Shown: positions 33,879 to 43,223, numbered from the stretch's first letter. The stretch is DNA of 64,000 bases from Alkalidesulfovibrio alkalitolerans DSM 16529 (GCF_000422245.1 NZ_ATHI01000027.1:151478-215477), one strand, 5' to 3'. Program-made: numbers and translations. Notes: generated by a model from the sequence alone, not told the origin.

Positions 33879-35248
33879 CACGTTGCGCGACCATGAGGCC
33901 CTCAGGCCGCGTCATGCTCGCCGCGCTGGCGCTCTCGGCCGCGCTGCTCGTCCTTGCGGGAGCGGCGCGCGCGGAGCAGGCGGAAACCATCGCCGACGCC
34001 TCGCTGGCCCCGCTGAACGCCTACGTGGAGGAGGCCCTGGCCAACAGCCCGAACCTCAAGGCCTCCGAGGCGGCCTGGAAGGCGGCCGCACAGCGCGCTC
34101 CCCAGGTCTCCGCGCCTCCCGATCCGCGCTTCACCTACGGCTACTACATCCAGCCCGCAGAGACGCGCACCGGTCCGCAACGCATGCGCTACGCCATCTC
34201 TCAGACCATCCCTTGGTTCGGCCGCCTTTCGAACATGGAGAAGCAGGCCGTGCTCGAAGCCGATGCCGCCCTGGCCCGCCTTGAGTCCCAAAGACTCCTG
34301 ACCGCCGCCCAGGTGAGGGACGCCTACTACGAATACGCCTACGTGGCCCAGGCCGTGCGCCTGACGCGCGAAAACGTGCTTTTGCTCGGTTACCTGGAGC
34401 GCGTGGCCGAGGACCGCTACCGGGCCGGACTTTCTCCCTACGCCGAACTCGTGCGCCTGCAGCTTGAGTCCGGCAGGCTCGAAGACACCTTGCGGTCCCT
34501 GAAGGATCTGGAACGGCCCGTGCGAGCCCGGTTGAACACGGCCATGAACCGCGCCCCAGACAGTCCCCTGCCCGAGCCCGAGACCATCCCCGTGATGGTC
34601 CTCGAACACGACGAGGCCGAACTGCTCGCCGGGCTGGCCGAGTGCAACCCCGAACTGCGCGCACTAAGCTCCCTGACCGAGGCCGCGCAGACAGGCATGG
34701 ATCAGGCCAAGCTCGGCTACTTCCCGGACATCACCCTGGGTCTTGAGATGATCCAGCAGGACCGGGCCAGGGCGGGCGATCCCGTGAACAACGGCAAGTA
34801 TCCCACCGTGGCCACGGTAGGCATCAACCTGCCCATCTGGTTCGGCGCACGCAACGCGGCCGTGGAAGAGGCCGACCACAAACGCCAGTCCTCGCGCGAG
34901 CAGTGGTTCGCGACCCACAACCGCCTACAGGCGGCCATGGAACTCGCTTTGTACAGATACCGCGACGCGGGCCGCAAGATCGACCTTTACCAGGAAAGCC
35001 TGCTGCCCAAGGCCGAACAGGGGCTCGGAGCCACGCTCACGGCCTACACTGCGGGCCAGGGCTCGGCCCTGGACCTCGTGGACGCCCAGCGCACCCTGCT
35101 CGAATTTCAGCTTTCCGCCCTGCGCGCCCTGGCCGACCAGGGGCAGCGCATGGCCGAAATGGAGACCCTGCTCGGCCGGGAGATCCCCTGCCGGGTCCAC
35201 GGCGTGCGCCTGGAGATGAACGGCGCGGCCCAAACCCCCACACAATAG
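33875..35248 (+). CDS. cusC: Outer-membrane efflux channel (CusC/TolC family)
   Basis: 457 residues with a signal peptide (about 12-32, ARAEQ) and two outer-membrane-efflux repeats: NAYVEEALANSPNLKASEAA starts the first, and ECNPELRALSSLTEAAQTG starts the second. Long helical coiled-coil stretches fit the periplasmic tunnel. It forms the outer-membrane exit of the CusCBA tripartite pump. No lipobox cysteine is seen at the N-terminus, unlike E. coli CusC. The start overlaps the kinase stop codon, with AAGGAG upstream. Confidence 0.9.
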   Translation: MTRCATMRPSGRVMLAALALSAALLVLAGAARAEQAETIADASLAPLNAYVEEALANSPNLKASEAAWKAAAQRAPQVSAPPDPRFTYGYYIQPAETRTGPQRMRYAISQTIPWFGRLSNMEKQAVLEADAALARLESQRLLTAAQVRDAYYEYAYVAQAVRLTRENVLLLGYLERVAEDRYRAGLSPYAELVRLQLESGRLEDTLRSLKDLERPVRARLNTAMNRAPDSPLPEPETIPVMVLEHDEAELLAGLAECNPELRALSSLTEAAQTGMDQAKLGYFPDITLGLEMIQQDRARAGDPVNNGKYPTVATVGINLPIWFGARNAAVEEADHKRQSSREQWFATHNRLQAAMELALYRYRDAGRKIDLYQESLLPKAEQGLGATLTAYTAGQGSALDLVDAQRTLLEFQLSALRALADQGQRMAEMETLLGREIPCRVHGVRLEMNGAAQTPTQ

Positions 35249-35262
35249 AAAGGAGCGTACCC

Positions 35263-35607
35263 ATGCGCACCACGTCCAAAGCCCTTCTCCCGTCCGTTCT
35301 CGTCCTTGGCCTCGCCCTGGCCGCGCCCGCGCTCTCGCCCTCGCACGCAGCCGCCCAGGGCCACGCCGGGCACGGCAACGGGCACCAACATCACGAAGCT
35401 GCCAAGCCGGACGAGGCGCGTGAGCTCAAGCAGACCAAGTGCCCGGTCATGGGCCTCACTCCCTCGCCCGACATCTACACCGACTACCAGGGCAAGCGCA
35501 TCTACTTCTGCTGCGACTACTGCCCCGCCGAGTTCGCCAAGGACCCCGAGAGGTACTTGCAGAAGCTGAAGGACGAAGGCGTCGAACTCGAAGACGCGCC
35601 CAACTAG
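35263..35607 (+). CDS. Secreted YHS-domain metal-binding protein
   Basis: 114 residues with a signal peptide (about 1-31), a His-rich mature N-terminus (GHAGHGNGHQHHEAAK) and a YHS-type domain: CPVMG, YTDYQGKRIYFCCDYCPAEFAKDPERYL. Such domains chelate soft metals through cysteines and are frequent next to copper efflux pumps. It could hand periplasmic copper to the pump or buffer it. It lies between cusC (14 bp) and cusB (108 bp). AAAGGAGC precedes the ATG. Confidence 0.87.
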   Translation: MRTTSKALLPSVLVLGLALAAPALSPSHAAAQGHAGHGNGHQHHEAAKPDEARELKQTKCPVMGLTPSPDIYTDYQGKRIYFCCDYCPAEFAKDPERYLQKLKDEGVELEDAPN

Positions 35608-35715
35608 AGCGCTGCCTGGGGCGTTGTCGCCCCGTGACGGCGCAGGCGCGCTCACCGTTCAACGACAGACCGCGAAGCCCGGTACGTCCGGGCCCGCGGG
35701 CATGACAGGGTGCAT

Positions 35716-37959
35716 ATGAGCGAGAAGACGACCCCGGACGGCAGGAAGCGGCGCCTGGGCTGGTGGATTGCCGCCATCATCGGCGTGTTCGTCCTGGGAT
35801 TCCTCCTGGGCGGGAAGGACCATGACCACCCGGCCCCGGGCGAACGCATCGCCGCCGACGGCCACGAAGACCACGACCACGGCGGCGATGCGACCCTGTG
35901 GACCTGTTCCATGCACCCGCAGGTGCTCCTGCCCGAGCCGGGCCAGTGCCCCATCTGCTTCATGGACCTGATCCCGGTGGCGCGCGACGACGGCCAGGAG
36001 ACCGTGAGTCTTCGCCAGATCACGCTCTCGCCGCGCGCGCAAAAGCTCGCCCAGGTGCGCACCGCCAAGGTGGAGCGCCGCGACCCGTCCTTCGAGCGGC
36101 TCATGGTCGGCCAGGTGGCCTACGACGAGACGCGCCTTGGAACCATCACCGCCTGGATGCCCGGCCGCATCGAGCGGCTGCGCGTGGACTTCACCGGGGC
36201 CTTCGTGCGGCGCGGCCAGCCCATGGCCGACATCTACAGCCCGGACCTGTTCGCCGCGCAGGCCGAACTGATCCAGGCCGTGAAGAGCCTGCCCGAGCTT
36301 TCGGGCAGTACCCTGGCCGTGGTGCGCGAATCCGCGCGCCGCACCGAGGAGGCCGCGCGCGAAAAGTTGCGCCTTTTGGGCCTGACCCCGGCCCAGATCG
36401 AGGAGATCGTGGCCAGGGGACGGCCGAGCGACCGCGTGACCCTGCACGCGCCGCTCTCGGGCGTGGTCATCCGGCGCGAGGTGAACGAGGGCATGTACGT
36501 GCAGACCGGCTCACCGCTCTTCTCCATCGCCGACATCTCGCGCGTTTGGGTGATGCTCGAAGCCTACGAGTCCGACCTGCCCTTCGTGCGCGTGGGACAG
36601 ACCGTCTCCTTCACCACCGACGCCTTCCCCGGCCGGATATTCAACGGCGCCGTGACCTACATCGACCCCTTCCTGAACGAGGCCTCGCGCACCGCGCGGG
36701 TGCGGCTGGAAGCGGCCAACGCCGACCATGCGCTGAAGCCCGGCATGTACGTGCGCGCCGTGAAGCGCGACGCCCCGGACACGCGCCGGGCGGGAGAGGA
36801 GCCGCCGCTGGTCATCCCGGCCAGCGCGCCGCTGATCACGGGCAAGCGGGCCATCGTCTACGTGGCCGTGCCCGGACACGAAGGCATGTACGAGGGCCGC
36901 GAGATCATGCTCGGGCCGCGCGCGGGCGACTGGTACATCGTACGCGCGGGGCTTTCCGAGGGCGAGGAGGTGGTCGCGCGCGGGGCTTTTCGGATCGACA
37001 GCGCCGTGCAGATCCAGGCCAGGCCGAGCATGATGAGCCCCGAGCCCGGCGGCGGCCCCGTGGGCCACGACCACGGCCCGGCCGAACACGATCACGCGGC
37101 CATGGAAGAAACCATGCCCGACGAATCGGGCTTCACCGTGCCGCGCGACCTGGCCCGGGCCGTGACCGGACTCGACGACTCCATGCCGGACCTGGCGCGG
37201 GCCGTGGAAAGCGGCGATCTGCCGGGGCTTCGCGCCGCGGCCAAGAACTTCTACGACCGCGCCTGCGCCATCGACCCCCAGGAACTGACCGGCGATGCCG
37301 CGCTCATGTGGCGCGAATTGTCCATGCTTTTGCGCAACGACTCCCTGATCCTCTCCGAGGTCAAAAGCCCTGGCGAGGCGCGCTTCCACTTCGCCGAACT
37401 CACGCGCACCATGCGCCGCCTGACCGCGTCCTTCGGCCGCCCCAGGGGGGATGCGCCCACGGCCGTGGCCGAGGAGGACGCGGCCGAGGATTTCCGCGCC
37501 GACACGCCGCCCGCCTTCGCGGCCCAACTCGGGGCCGTGGTTTCGGCCTACCTGCCCCTGACCGAGGCCCTGGCCACGGACGACCTTGCGGCCGCGCAAA
37601 ACGCCGCGGCCGAGATCCAGGCCAAACTCGAAGCCACGGACATGGGCCTCTTGCCGCACGACCCGCACATGTTCTGGATGCGCAGGCTCATGCCCATGAA
37701 CGAGGCCCTGCGGACCCTGCGCGCGGCCACGGACCTGGCCGGGGCGCGCGCCGCGCTCGGGCCGCTCTCCGACGAACTCATCGCGGCCGTGGCCGGACTC
37801 GGGATTTCCGGGACAGGCCCGGTCCACGAGGCTTTCTGTCCCATGGTCGCGGGCGGGCAGGGCGGATTCTGGCTGCAACGCGGCAGGGACATCCGAAATC
37901 CCTACTTCGGCCCCATGATGCTCGCCTGCGGCGAAATCAGACGCACCTTCGGCGAGTAG
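35716..37959 (+). CDS. cusB: CusB-type membrane fusion protein with metal-binding and C-terminal DUF3347-like domains
   Basis: 747 residues, much longer than E. coli CusB (about 400). N-terminal TM (about 17-34), His/Asp-rich linker, heavy-metal-binding domain WTCSMHPQVLL and GQCPICFMDL (about 63-85), the HlyD barrel-sandwich and beta-barrel domains (about 100-450), then a second His-rich linker (VGHDHGPAEHDHAAMEE) and a helical C-terminal part (about 485-747) ending in PVHEAFCPMVAG and NPYFGPMMLACGE, typical of DUF3347. It couples CusA to CusC and passes Cu(I)/Ag(I). The fused C-terminal domain may be an extra periplasmic metal chaperone. Confidence 0.9.
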   Translation: MSEKTTPDGRKRRLGWWIAAIIGVFVLGFLLGGKDHDHPAPGERIAADGHEDHDHGGDATLWTCSMHPQVLLPEPGQCPICFMDLIPVARDDGQETVSLRQITLSPRAQKLAQVRTAKVERRDPSFERLMVGQVAYDETRLGTITAWMPGRIERLRVDFTGAFVRRGQPMADIYSPDLFAAQAELIQAVKSLPELSGSTLAVVRESARRTEEAAREKLRLLGLTPAQIEEIVARGRPSDRVTLHAPLSGVVIRREVNEGMYVQTGSPLFSIADISRVWVMLEAYESDLPFVRVGQTVSFTTDAFPGRIFNGAVTYIDPFLNEASRTARVRLEAANADHALKPGMYVRAVKRDAPDTRRAGEEPPLVIPASAPLITGKRAIVYVAVPGHEGMYEGREIMLGPRAGDWYIVRAGLSEGEEVVARGAFRIDSAVQIQARPSMMSPEPGGGPVGHDHGPAEHDHAAMEETMPDESGFTVPRDLARAVTGLDDSMPDLARAVESGDLPGLRAAAKNFYDRACAIDPQELTGDAALMWRELSMLLRNDSLILSEVKSPGEARFHFAELTRTMRRLTASFGRPRGDAPTAVAEEDAAEDFRADTPPAFAAQLGAVVSAYLPLTEALATDDLAAAQNAAAEIQAKLEATDMGLLPHDPHMFWMRRLMPMNEALRTLRAATDLAGARAALGPLSDELIAAVAGLGISGTGPVHEAFCPMVAGGQGGFWLQRGRDIRNPYFGPMMLACGEIRRTFGE

Positions 37960-37968
37960 GGCGCGACC

Positions 37969-40900
37969 ATGAGCGACAACCACGACGCGAACAGCGCCCC
38001 CGCACCGTCCACGGCTCCCACGCCGCCGCCCAGGCCGCGCGGCTTCGTGAGCGGCCTGGTCCGCTTCTGCCTCGAACAGCGGCTGGTGGTGGTGCTCGTC
38101 ACGCTCCTGGCCATCGGCTGGGGCGTCATGACCGCGCCCTTCGACTGGGACATCGGCCTGCCGCGTACCCCCGTGGCCGTGGACGCCATCCCGGACATCG
38201 GCGAGAACCAGCAGATCGTTTTCACCGAATGGCCGGGCCGCTCGCCCCAGGACGTGGAAGACCAGATCACCTACCCGCTCACGGTCTCGCTCTTGGGCGT
38301 GCCGGGCGTGAAGACCGTGCGCAGCTTCTCCATGTTCGGCTTCTCGACCGTCTACGTCATCTTCGAGGACGACGTGGAGTTCTACTGGTCGCGCACGCGC
38401 GTGCTGGAGAAGCTCTCGAGCCTTCCGCCGGGCGCGCTGCCGCCGGGCGTGGCGCCCGTGCTCGGGCCGGACGCCACGGCGCTGGGCCAGGTCTTCTGGT
38501 ACACCCTGGAGGGCCTGGACAAGGACGGGAACCCGACAGGCGGCTGGGACCTGGACGAACTGCGCTCCATCCAGGACTGGCAGGTGCGCTACGCCCTGCT
38601 CGCGGCCGGAGGCGTGGCCGAGGTGGCCTCGGTGGGCGGCTTCGTACGCGAATACCAGGTGGACGTGGACCCGGCCGCGCTGCGCTCCTTCGGCGTGACC
38701 ATCGAACAGGTGCTTTCGGCCGTGCGCCAGTCCAACCTGGACGTGGGCGCGCGCACCGTGGAGGTCAACAACGTCGAGTACCTGGTGCGCGGCGTGGGCT
38801 TCGTGACTTCGCTTTCGGACATCGAGAACGCCGTGGTGGCCCTGCGCGACGACCTGCCCGTGCGGGTGCGCGACGTGGCCCGCGTGGCCGCGGGTCCGGC
38901 GCTTCGGCGCGGCCTTCTGGACAAGGAAGGGGCCGAGGCCGTGGGCGGCGTGGTCGTGGCCCGTTTCGGCGAGAATCCGCTCCAGGCCATCAACAACGTC
39001 AAGGCGGCCATAGAGCGCATCGCGCCGAGCCTGCCCACGCGCGTGCTGCCCGACGGCACGACGAGCACCGTGACCATCGTGCCCTTCTACGATCGCTCGG
39101 GCCTCATCGCCGAGACCCTGGGCACGCTCAGCACGGCGCTGATCCAGCAGATCATGGTCACGGTGGTGGTCATCCTCCTGGCCGTGGTGCACCTGCGCGG
39201 GGCGCTGGTGGTCTCCTCCATCCTGCCGCTGGCCGTGCTCATGTGCTTCGTGGCCATGAAGCTCTTCGGCGTGGACGCCAACATCGTGGCCCTTTCGGGC
39301 ATCGCCATCGCCATCGGCACCATGGTGGACATGGGCATCGTCATTGTGGAGAACGTGCTCAGGCGACTGGAGGAGGCAGGGCCGGACGAGCGCCGCCTGG
39401 ACATCATCCACCGCGCCACCACCGAGGTCGGCGGAGCGGTGCTCGCGGCCGTGGCCACCACGATCATCAGCTTCCTGCCGGTCTTCGCCATGGAAGGGGC
39501 CGAGGGCAAGCTCTTCAAGCCCCTGGCCTACACCAAGACCTTCGCCCTGGCCGCGAGCATCGTCGTGGCCCTGACCATCCTGCCCACCCTGACCGGCGTC
39601 CTGCTGGGCGAACGCGGCCTGGCGCGCGGCCTGCGCCGGTACTACAAGCCCGTGCTGCTCGTGCTTCTGGGCGCGGGCTTAGGCTATTGGCTGCGCTGGT
39701 GGCTCTTCCCGGTCTTCCTGTGGATGGCCGCGCGCGGCCTTGTCATGCCGCGCCTGCCGCAACGGATCGGGCGAATCGTGGCGCTGTCCGAGACGGCCGT
39801 GGTGGTGCTCATGGTCGCCTCGACGCTCTCCTCGTACTGGCTGCCCCTGGGGCCGGAACTGGGCGCGGCCAGAAACCTCGTCTTCGTGCTCGGCCTCATC
39901 GTCGGCCTGTACGGCTTTCTGGCCCTGTTCCAGGTCTTCTATCCGCGCATGCTCACCTTTTGCCTGGAACACAAGGCGCTCTTTTTGTCCCTGCCGCTCG
40001 TCCTGTGCCTGACGGGCCTCATGATCTGGCTCGGCGCGCCGCGTCTGCTCGCCCCCCTGCCCGAGGCGGTGCGCTCCTCGCGACCGGCCGTGGCCCTGGT
40101 CCACCTCTTTCCGGGCCTGGGCAAGGAGTTCATGCCGCCGCTGGACGAGGGCTCGTTCCTCTACATGCCCACGACCATGCCCCACGCGGGCATCGGGGAG
40201 GCGCGCGACATCCTGGCCCTGCAGGACATGGCCATCACGGCCATCCCCGAAGTGCACAGCGCCGTGGGCAAGATCGGCCGGGCCGAGACGCCGCTCGATC
40301 CCGCGCCCGTGTCCATGATCGAGACGGTCATCAACTACCATCCGGAATACCTCGCGAACGAACGCGGCGACCGCCTCTCCTTCCGTTTCGACCCGCAAGG
40401 CCGCGACCTCTTCCGGAGCATCGAGGGCGAGCCCGTGGCCGCGCCCGACGGCCTGCCCTACACGGTCCAGGGCCGTTTCATCCGCGACGCGGACGGAGCG
40501 CTGATCCCCGACCCCGACGGCGCGCCGTTCCGCATCTGGCGGCCGCGTCTGGACCCCGATCTCAACCCCGAACGCGATCCCTGGCCCGGCGTGCGCTCGC
40601 CGCGCGACATCTGGGACGAAATCGGCCGCGCGGCCGACGTGCCGGGCGTGACTGGAGCGCCGATGCTGCAGCCCATCGCGGCGCGCATCGTCATGCTCCA
40701 ATCGGGCATGCGCGCGCCCATGGGCGTGAAGGTCATGGGGCCGAGCCTTGCCGCCATCGAGCAGGCGGCCATGCGCATCGAGGAGGCGCTCAAACAGGTG
40801 CCCTCGGTGGAGCCCAGGGCCGTGATCGCGGATCGCGTGGTGGGCAAGCCGTACCTGGAGATCGTCATCGACCGCGAGGCCATCGCCCGCTACGGCGTCA

Positions 40901-41901
40901 TGCTCACCCAGGTCCAGGAGGTCATCGAGACGGCCATCGGCGGCCGCATGGCCACGACCACGGTGGAGGGCCGCGAGCGCTATCCCGTGCGCGTACGCTA
41001 CCAGCGCGAACTGCGCGACAGCATCGAGAGCCTGGAGACGATCCTCGTGGCCGCGCCGGGCGGCCGCCAGATCCCCCTGGCGCAACTGGCCGACATCCGT
41101 TACGTGCGCGGCCCCCAGGTCATCAAGAGCGAGGACACCTTCCTGCTCGGCTACGTGCTCTTCGACATGCGGCCGGGCTTCGCCGAGGTGGACGTGGTGG
41201 AGCACGCCCGCGACCATCTGCTCACACTGCGCGAGCGCGGCGAACTCGTGCTGCCCGAGGGCGTCTCCTACACCTTCGCGGGCAGCTACGAGAACCAGGT
41301 CCGGGCGCAGAAGAAGCTGGCCGTGGTGCTGCCCCTGGCGCTGGTCCTGATCTTTTTGATCCTCTATCTCAAGTTCGCGTCCGTGCCCACTACCATGATG
41401 GTCTTCACCGGCATCTTCGTGGCCTGGTCCGGGGGCTTCCTCATGATCTGGCTCTACGGCCAGCCGTGGTTCCTGAACTTCTCGATCTTCGGCGTGCCCA
41501 TGAACGCGCTCTTCGGCGTGCACCCCATCAACCTGTCCGTGGCGGTCTGGGTGGGCTTTCTGGCGCTCTTCGGCATCGCCACGGACGATGGTGTGCTCAT
41601 GGCCACCTTCCTGGACGACTCCAAGGAAAGCCGCCGCACGGACACCGTGAAGCGGCTCAGGGCCGCCGTGGTGGCCGGGGCCACGCGGCGCATCCGGCCC
41701 GCGGCCATGACCTCTGCCACGACGATCCTGGCGCTTCTGCCGGTGCTGACCTCCACGGGCCGGGGCGCGGACATCATGCTGCCCATGGCCATCCCGTCCT
41801 TCGGCGGCATGACCGTGGCCTGCCTGACGTGGTTCGTGGTGCCGGTGCTCTACTGCCTGCGCGAGGAAATGGCCCTGAAGAGCCAGGAGAAGCGGGCATG
41901 A
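37969..41901 (+). CDS. cusA: CusA-type heavy-metal RND efflux pump, enlarged
   Basis: 1310 residues against about 1050 for E. coli CusA. The family core is intact: IPDIGENQQIVFTEWPGRS, GIAIAIGTMVDMGIV, the GKIGRAETPLDPAPVSMIET stretch with a Met in the copper-site region, and GVLMATFLDDSKE. Extra sequence lies in two places: about residues 545-705 with several added hydrophobic segments (RYYKPVLLVLLGAGLGYWL, NLVFVLGLIVGLYGF), and about 790-880, a charged periplasmic insert (FDPQGRDLFRSIEGEPV). It exports Cu(I)/Ag(I) by proton antiport. It starts 10 bp after cusB and closes the operon. Confidence 0.93.
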   Translation: MSDNHDANSAPAPSTAPTPPPRPRGFVSGLVRFCLEQRLVVVLVTLLAIGWGVMTAPFDWDIGLPRTPVAVDAIPDIGENQQIVFTEWPGRSPQDVEDQITYPLTVSLLGVPGVKTVRSFSMFGFSTVYVIFEDDVEFYWSRTRVLEKLSSLPPGALPPGVAPVLGPDATALGQVFWYTLEGLDKDGNPTGGWDLDELRSIQDWQVRYALLAAGGVAEVASVGGFVREYQVDVDPAALRSFGVTIEQVLSAVRQSNLDVGARTVEVNNVEYLVRGVGFVTSLSDIENAVVALRDDLPVRVRDVARVAAGPALRRGLLDKEGAEAVGGVVVARFGENPLQAINNVKAAIERIAPSLPTRVLPDGTTSTVTIVPFYDRSGLIAETLGTLSTALIQQIMVTVVVILLAVVHLRGALVVSSILPLAVLMCFVAMKLFGVDANIVALSGIAIAIGTMVDMGIVIVENVLRRLEEAGPDERRLDIIHRATTEVGGAVLAAVATTIISFLPVFAMEGAEGKLFKPLAYTKTFALAASIVVALTILPTLTGVLLGERGLARGLRRYYKPVLLVLLGAGLGYWLRWWLFPVFLWMAARGLVMPRLPQRIGRIVALSETAVVVLMVASTLSSYWLPLGPELGAARNLVFVLGLIVGLYGFLALFQVFYPRMLTFCLEHKALFLSLPLVLCLTGLMIWLGAPRLLAPLPEAVRSSRPAVALVHLFPGLGKEFMPPLDEGSFLYMPTTMPHAGIGEARDILALQDMAITAIPEVHSAVGKIGRAETPLDPAPVSMIETVINYHPEYLANERGDRLSFRFDPQGRDLFRSIEGEPVAAPDGLPYTVQGRFIRDADGALIPDPDGAPFRIWRPRLDPDLNPERDPWPGVRSPRDIWDEIGRAADVPGVTGAPMLQPIAARIVMLQSGMRAPMGVKVMGPSLAAIEQAAMRIEEALKQVPSVEPRAVIADRVVGKPYLEIVIDREAIARYGVMLTQVQEVIETAIGGRMATTTVEGRERYPVRVRYQRELRDSIESLETILVAAPGGRQIPLAQLADIRYVRGPQVIKSEDTFLLGYVLFDMRPGFAEVDVVEHARDHLLTLRERGELVLPEGVSYTFAGSYENQVRAQKKLAVVLPLALVLIFLILYLKFASVPTTMMVFTGIFVAWSGGFLMIWLYGQPWFLNFSIFGVPMNALFGVHPINLSVAVWVGFLALFGIATDDGVLMATFLDDSKESRRTDTVKRLRAAVVAGATRRIRPAAMTSATTILALLPVLTSTGRGADIMLPMAIPSFGGMTVACLTWFVVPVLYCLREEMALKSQEKRA

Positions 41902-41941
41902 GGATGGGCGTAAAATTTTTTCCATTTCCTCGCAAAATCGC

Positions 41942-41970
41942 TTGACCCGACCAAAAGAGGCGGATAGAAG
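41942..41970 (+). promoter_or_regulatory. Candidate sigma-70 promoter before the tetR leader
   Basis: TTGACC (41942-41947), 17-bp spacer, TAGAAG (41965-41970). The predicted start near 41977 lies at the left end of a 34-bp palindrome. Confidence 0.5.
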
Positions 41971-41973
41971 GAA

Positions 41974-42007
41974 GTCGTTGCTGATTGAGTAAGCAATCAG
42001 CAACGAC
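41974..42007 (+). promoter_or_regulatory. 34-bp perfect inverted repeat, probable operator
   Basis: Arms GTCGTTGCTGATTG and CAATCAGCAACGAC (14 bp, no mismatch) flank a 6-bp spacer. No U-tract follows, so it is not a normal terminator. Position at a predicted transcription start and the TetR gene downstream suggest a TetR-type operator. Confidence 0.55.
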
Positions 42008-42339
42008 AGGACGGCGCCCCCCGCTCCTGTCTTTTGGTAAGGGTTGGAAAACGACGCCTGGCAGCCGGGCGGAGACCGCGCGAGCCCGCCACGCTTGCAA
42101 CACGCCGGACTTCGCCCGGCCGCCCCAGGCGGCCCCTGGACCAGGCCGACACACCATCGAGGTCAGCCGATCCCAGGCGCACTCCACCCGAACAGCGAAA
42201 CCGATCTTTGCAACAGCCAGCCCGGGGGCCCGACAAGACACGGCAACCCCGGCATCGAGCCGCCGCCCACGCCCAATTCGCGCCAAATGGCGAAAAGGGC
42301 GATCAGATACGGTTCACATGGCCCCAACACCCCGCCTTC
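42008..42339 (+). ncRNA. ORF-less transcribed leader or possible small RNA
   Basis: Between a promoter/operator at 41942-42007 and an intrinsic terminator at 42340 there is about 330 bp with no convincing coding sequence on either strand: the open frames lack ribosome-binding sites and recognisable composition. It could be a long 5' leader of tetR with an attenuator, or an independent small RNA. No known riboswitch was recognised. Confidence 0.3.
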
Positions 42340-42374
42340 GCGGAGCCCTCGTCCGACAGGGCTCCGCTTCTTTT
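42340..42374 (+). terminator. Intrinsic terminator upstream of tetR
   Basis: Perfect 10-bp stem GCGGAGCCCT/AGGGCTCCGC, 8-nt loop, followed by TTCTTTT. Another strong hairpin (GGGCGCCGGG/CCCGGCGCCC) lies 20-50 bp further on. Confidence 0.75.
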
Positions 42375-42533
42375 GCCTCTGCACAGCCCACCTCCAGGGG
42401 CGCCGGGCCGCCTCCCGGCGCCCCCTTGCAGGGGTGGAGCAGAAAATCTCTCCCGAGATTGACAGTCCGCGCCAGCGTTCGTATCCAGACCGGGCCAAAC
42501 GGCAAACCCACGCGGAGAAACCGGCCAACCGAC

Positions 42534-43118
42534 ATGACCAAGAAAGAAGCACTCCTCAAGGCGGCCAAGGAACTCTTCGGCGAGCACGGCTACGCCGAAA
42601 CGACCTTCGCCATGATCTCGCAGCGCGCGGGTGTGGCCATGGGACTTTTGGCCCACCATTACGGCAACAAGGAAAAACTCTTCCTGGCCGCGGGCATGGA
42701 CGTGCTGGAAAGTCTTCTGGCGCGGCTGCGCTCGGCCATCGAGGATTCGCCCAGCGGCGCCGAATCCGTGCGCCGCTTCTGCCGGGCCTATCTCGATGCC
42801 TGTCTCGACCCGGACGACCACTTCCTGGTGCTGATTCGCTGTTCGCCCTATTCCGACATGAAGACGCGCGAGGACCGCGAGACCATGACCACCAAGTTCA
42901 GCGAGGTCTGGACCATGCTCGAAGCCTGCGTGAGCGAGGGCATGCGCGACGGCACGCTGGAGCCGGGGGACGCCCGCCTGGCCACGCAGTTCGTGAGTTG
43001 CTCGCTGGTCGGCGCGGTGCGCACCCTAAGCCTCACACCCTACCCCGCGCAGGGGCTGCCCGAGGAGGTCATCGACCGCATCGCGCTGGCCCTGGCCCCA
43101 TGCGGGTGCAAGCAGTAG
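42534..43118 (+). CDS. TetR/AcrR-family transcriptional regulator
   Basis: 194 residues. N-terminal HTH: ALLKAAKELFGEHGYAETTFAMISQRAGVA and HHYGNKEKLF are textbook TetR. The C-terminal ligand-binding half (60-194) has no assignable specificity; it contains several cysteines, including CGC near the very end. It follows the Cus operon by 630 bp and is preceded by a promoter, a 34-bp palindrome and an intrinsic terminator. It may repress itself, and possibly an efflux system. GGAG lies rather far (13 bp or more) before the ATG. Confidence 0.9.
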   Translation: MTKKEALLKAAKELFGEHGYAETTFAMISQRAGVAMGLLAHHYGNKEKLFLAAGMDVLESLLARLRSAIEDSPSGAESVRRFCRAYLDACLDPDDHFLVLIRCSPYSDMKTREDRETMTTKFSEVWTMLEACVSEGMRDGTLEPGDARLATQFVSCSLVGAVRTLSLTPYPAQGLPEEVIDRIALALAPCGCKQ

Positions 43119-43177
43119 ACAGCCGCAGGCCGAAGGAACGAATGGCGGTCGGGCCGCATCGCCGGGCGAAAAAGCCC

Positions 43178-43206
43178 TTGCCATGCCCCTGGCTTTTGTG
43201 TATCCG
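43178..43206 (+). promoter_or_regulatory. Candidate promoter of tRNA-Phe
   Basis: TTGCCA (43178-43183), 17-bp spacer, TATCCG (43201-43206), about 18 bp upstream of the mature tRNA 5' end. Confidence 0.4.
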
Positions 43207-43223
43207 TCTTTTCCCTGACGCGT

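Noticed and set aside
35898..41945. A 2015-codon open frame running across cusB and cusA
   Set aside because: It overlaps two unmistakable genes in another frame and reads as Arg/Gly/Pro-rich sequence with no motif; long empty frames are expected opposite high-GC genes.
41774..42286. Minus-strand frame between cusA and tetR
   Set aside because: Overlaps the end of cusA, has no family signature and crosses the strong palindrome at 41974-42007.
42008..42339. Cobalamin riboswitch, tmRNA, RNase P or 6S RNA in the tetR leader
   Set aside because: None of the conserved core sequences of these RNAs could be found; only the terminator and dyads are evident.
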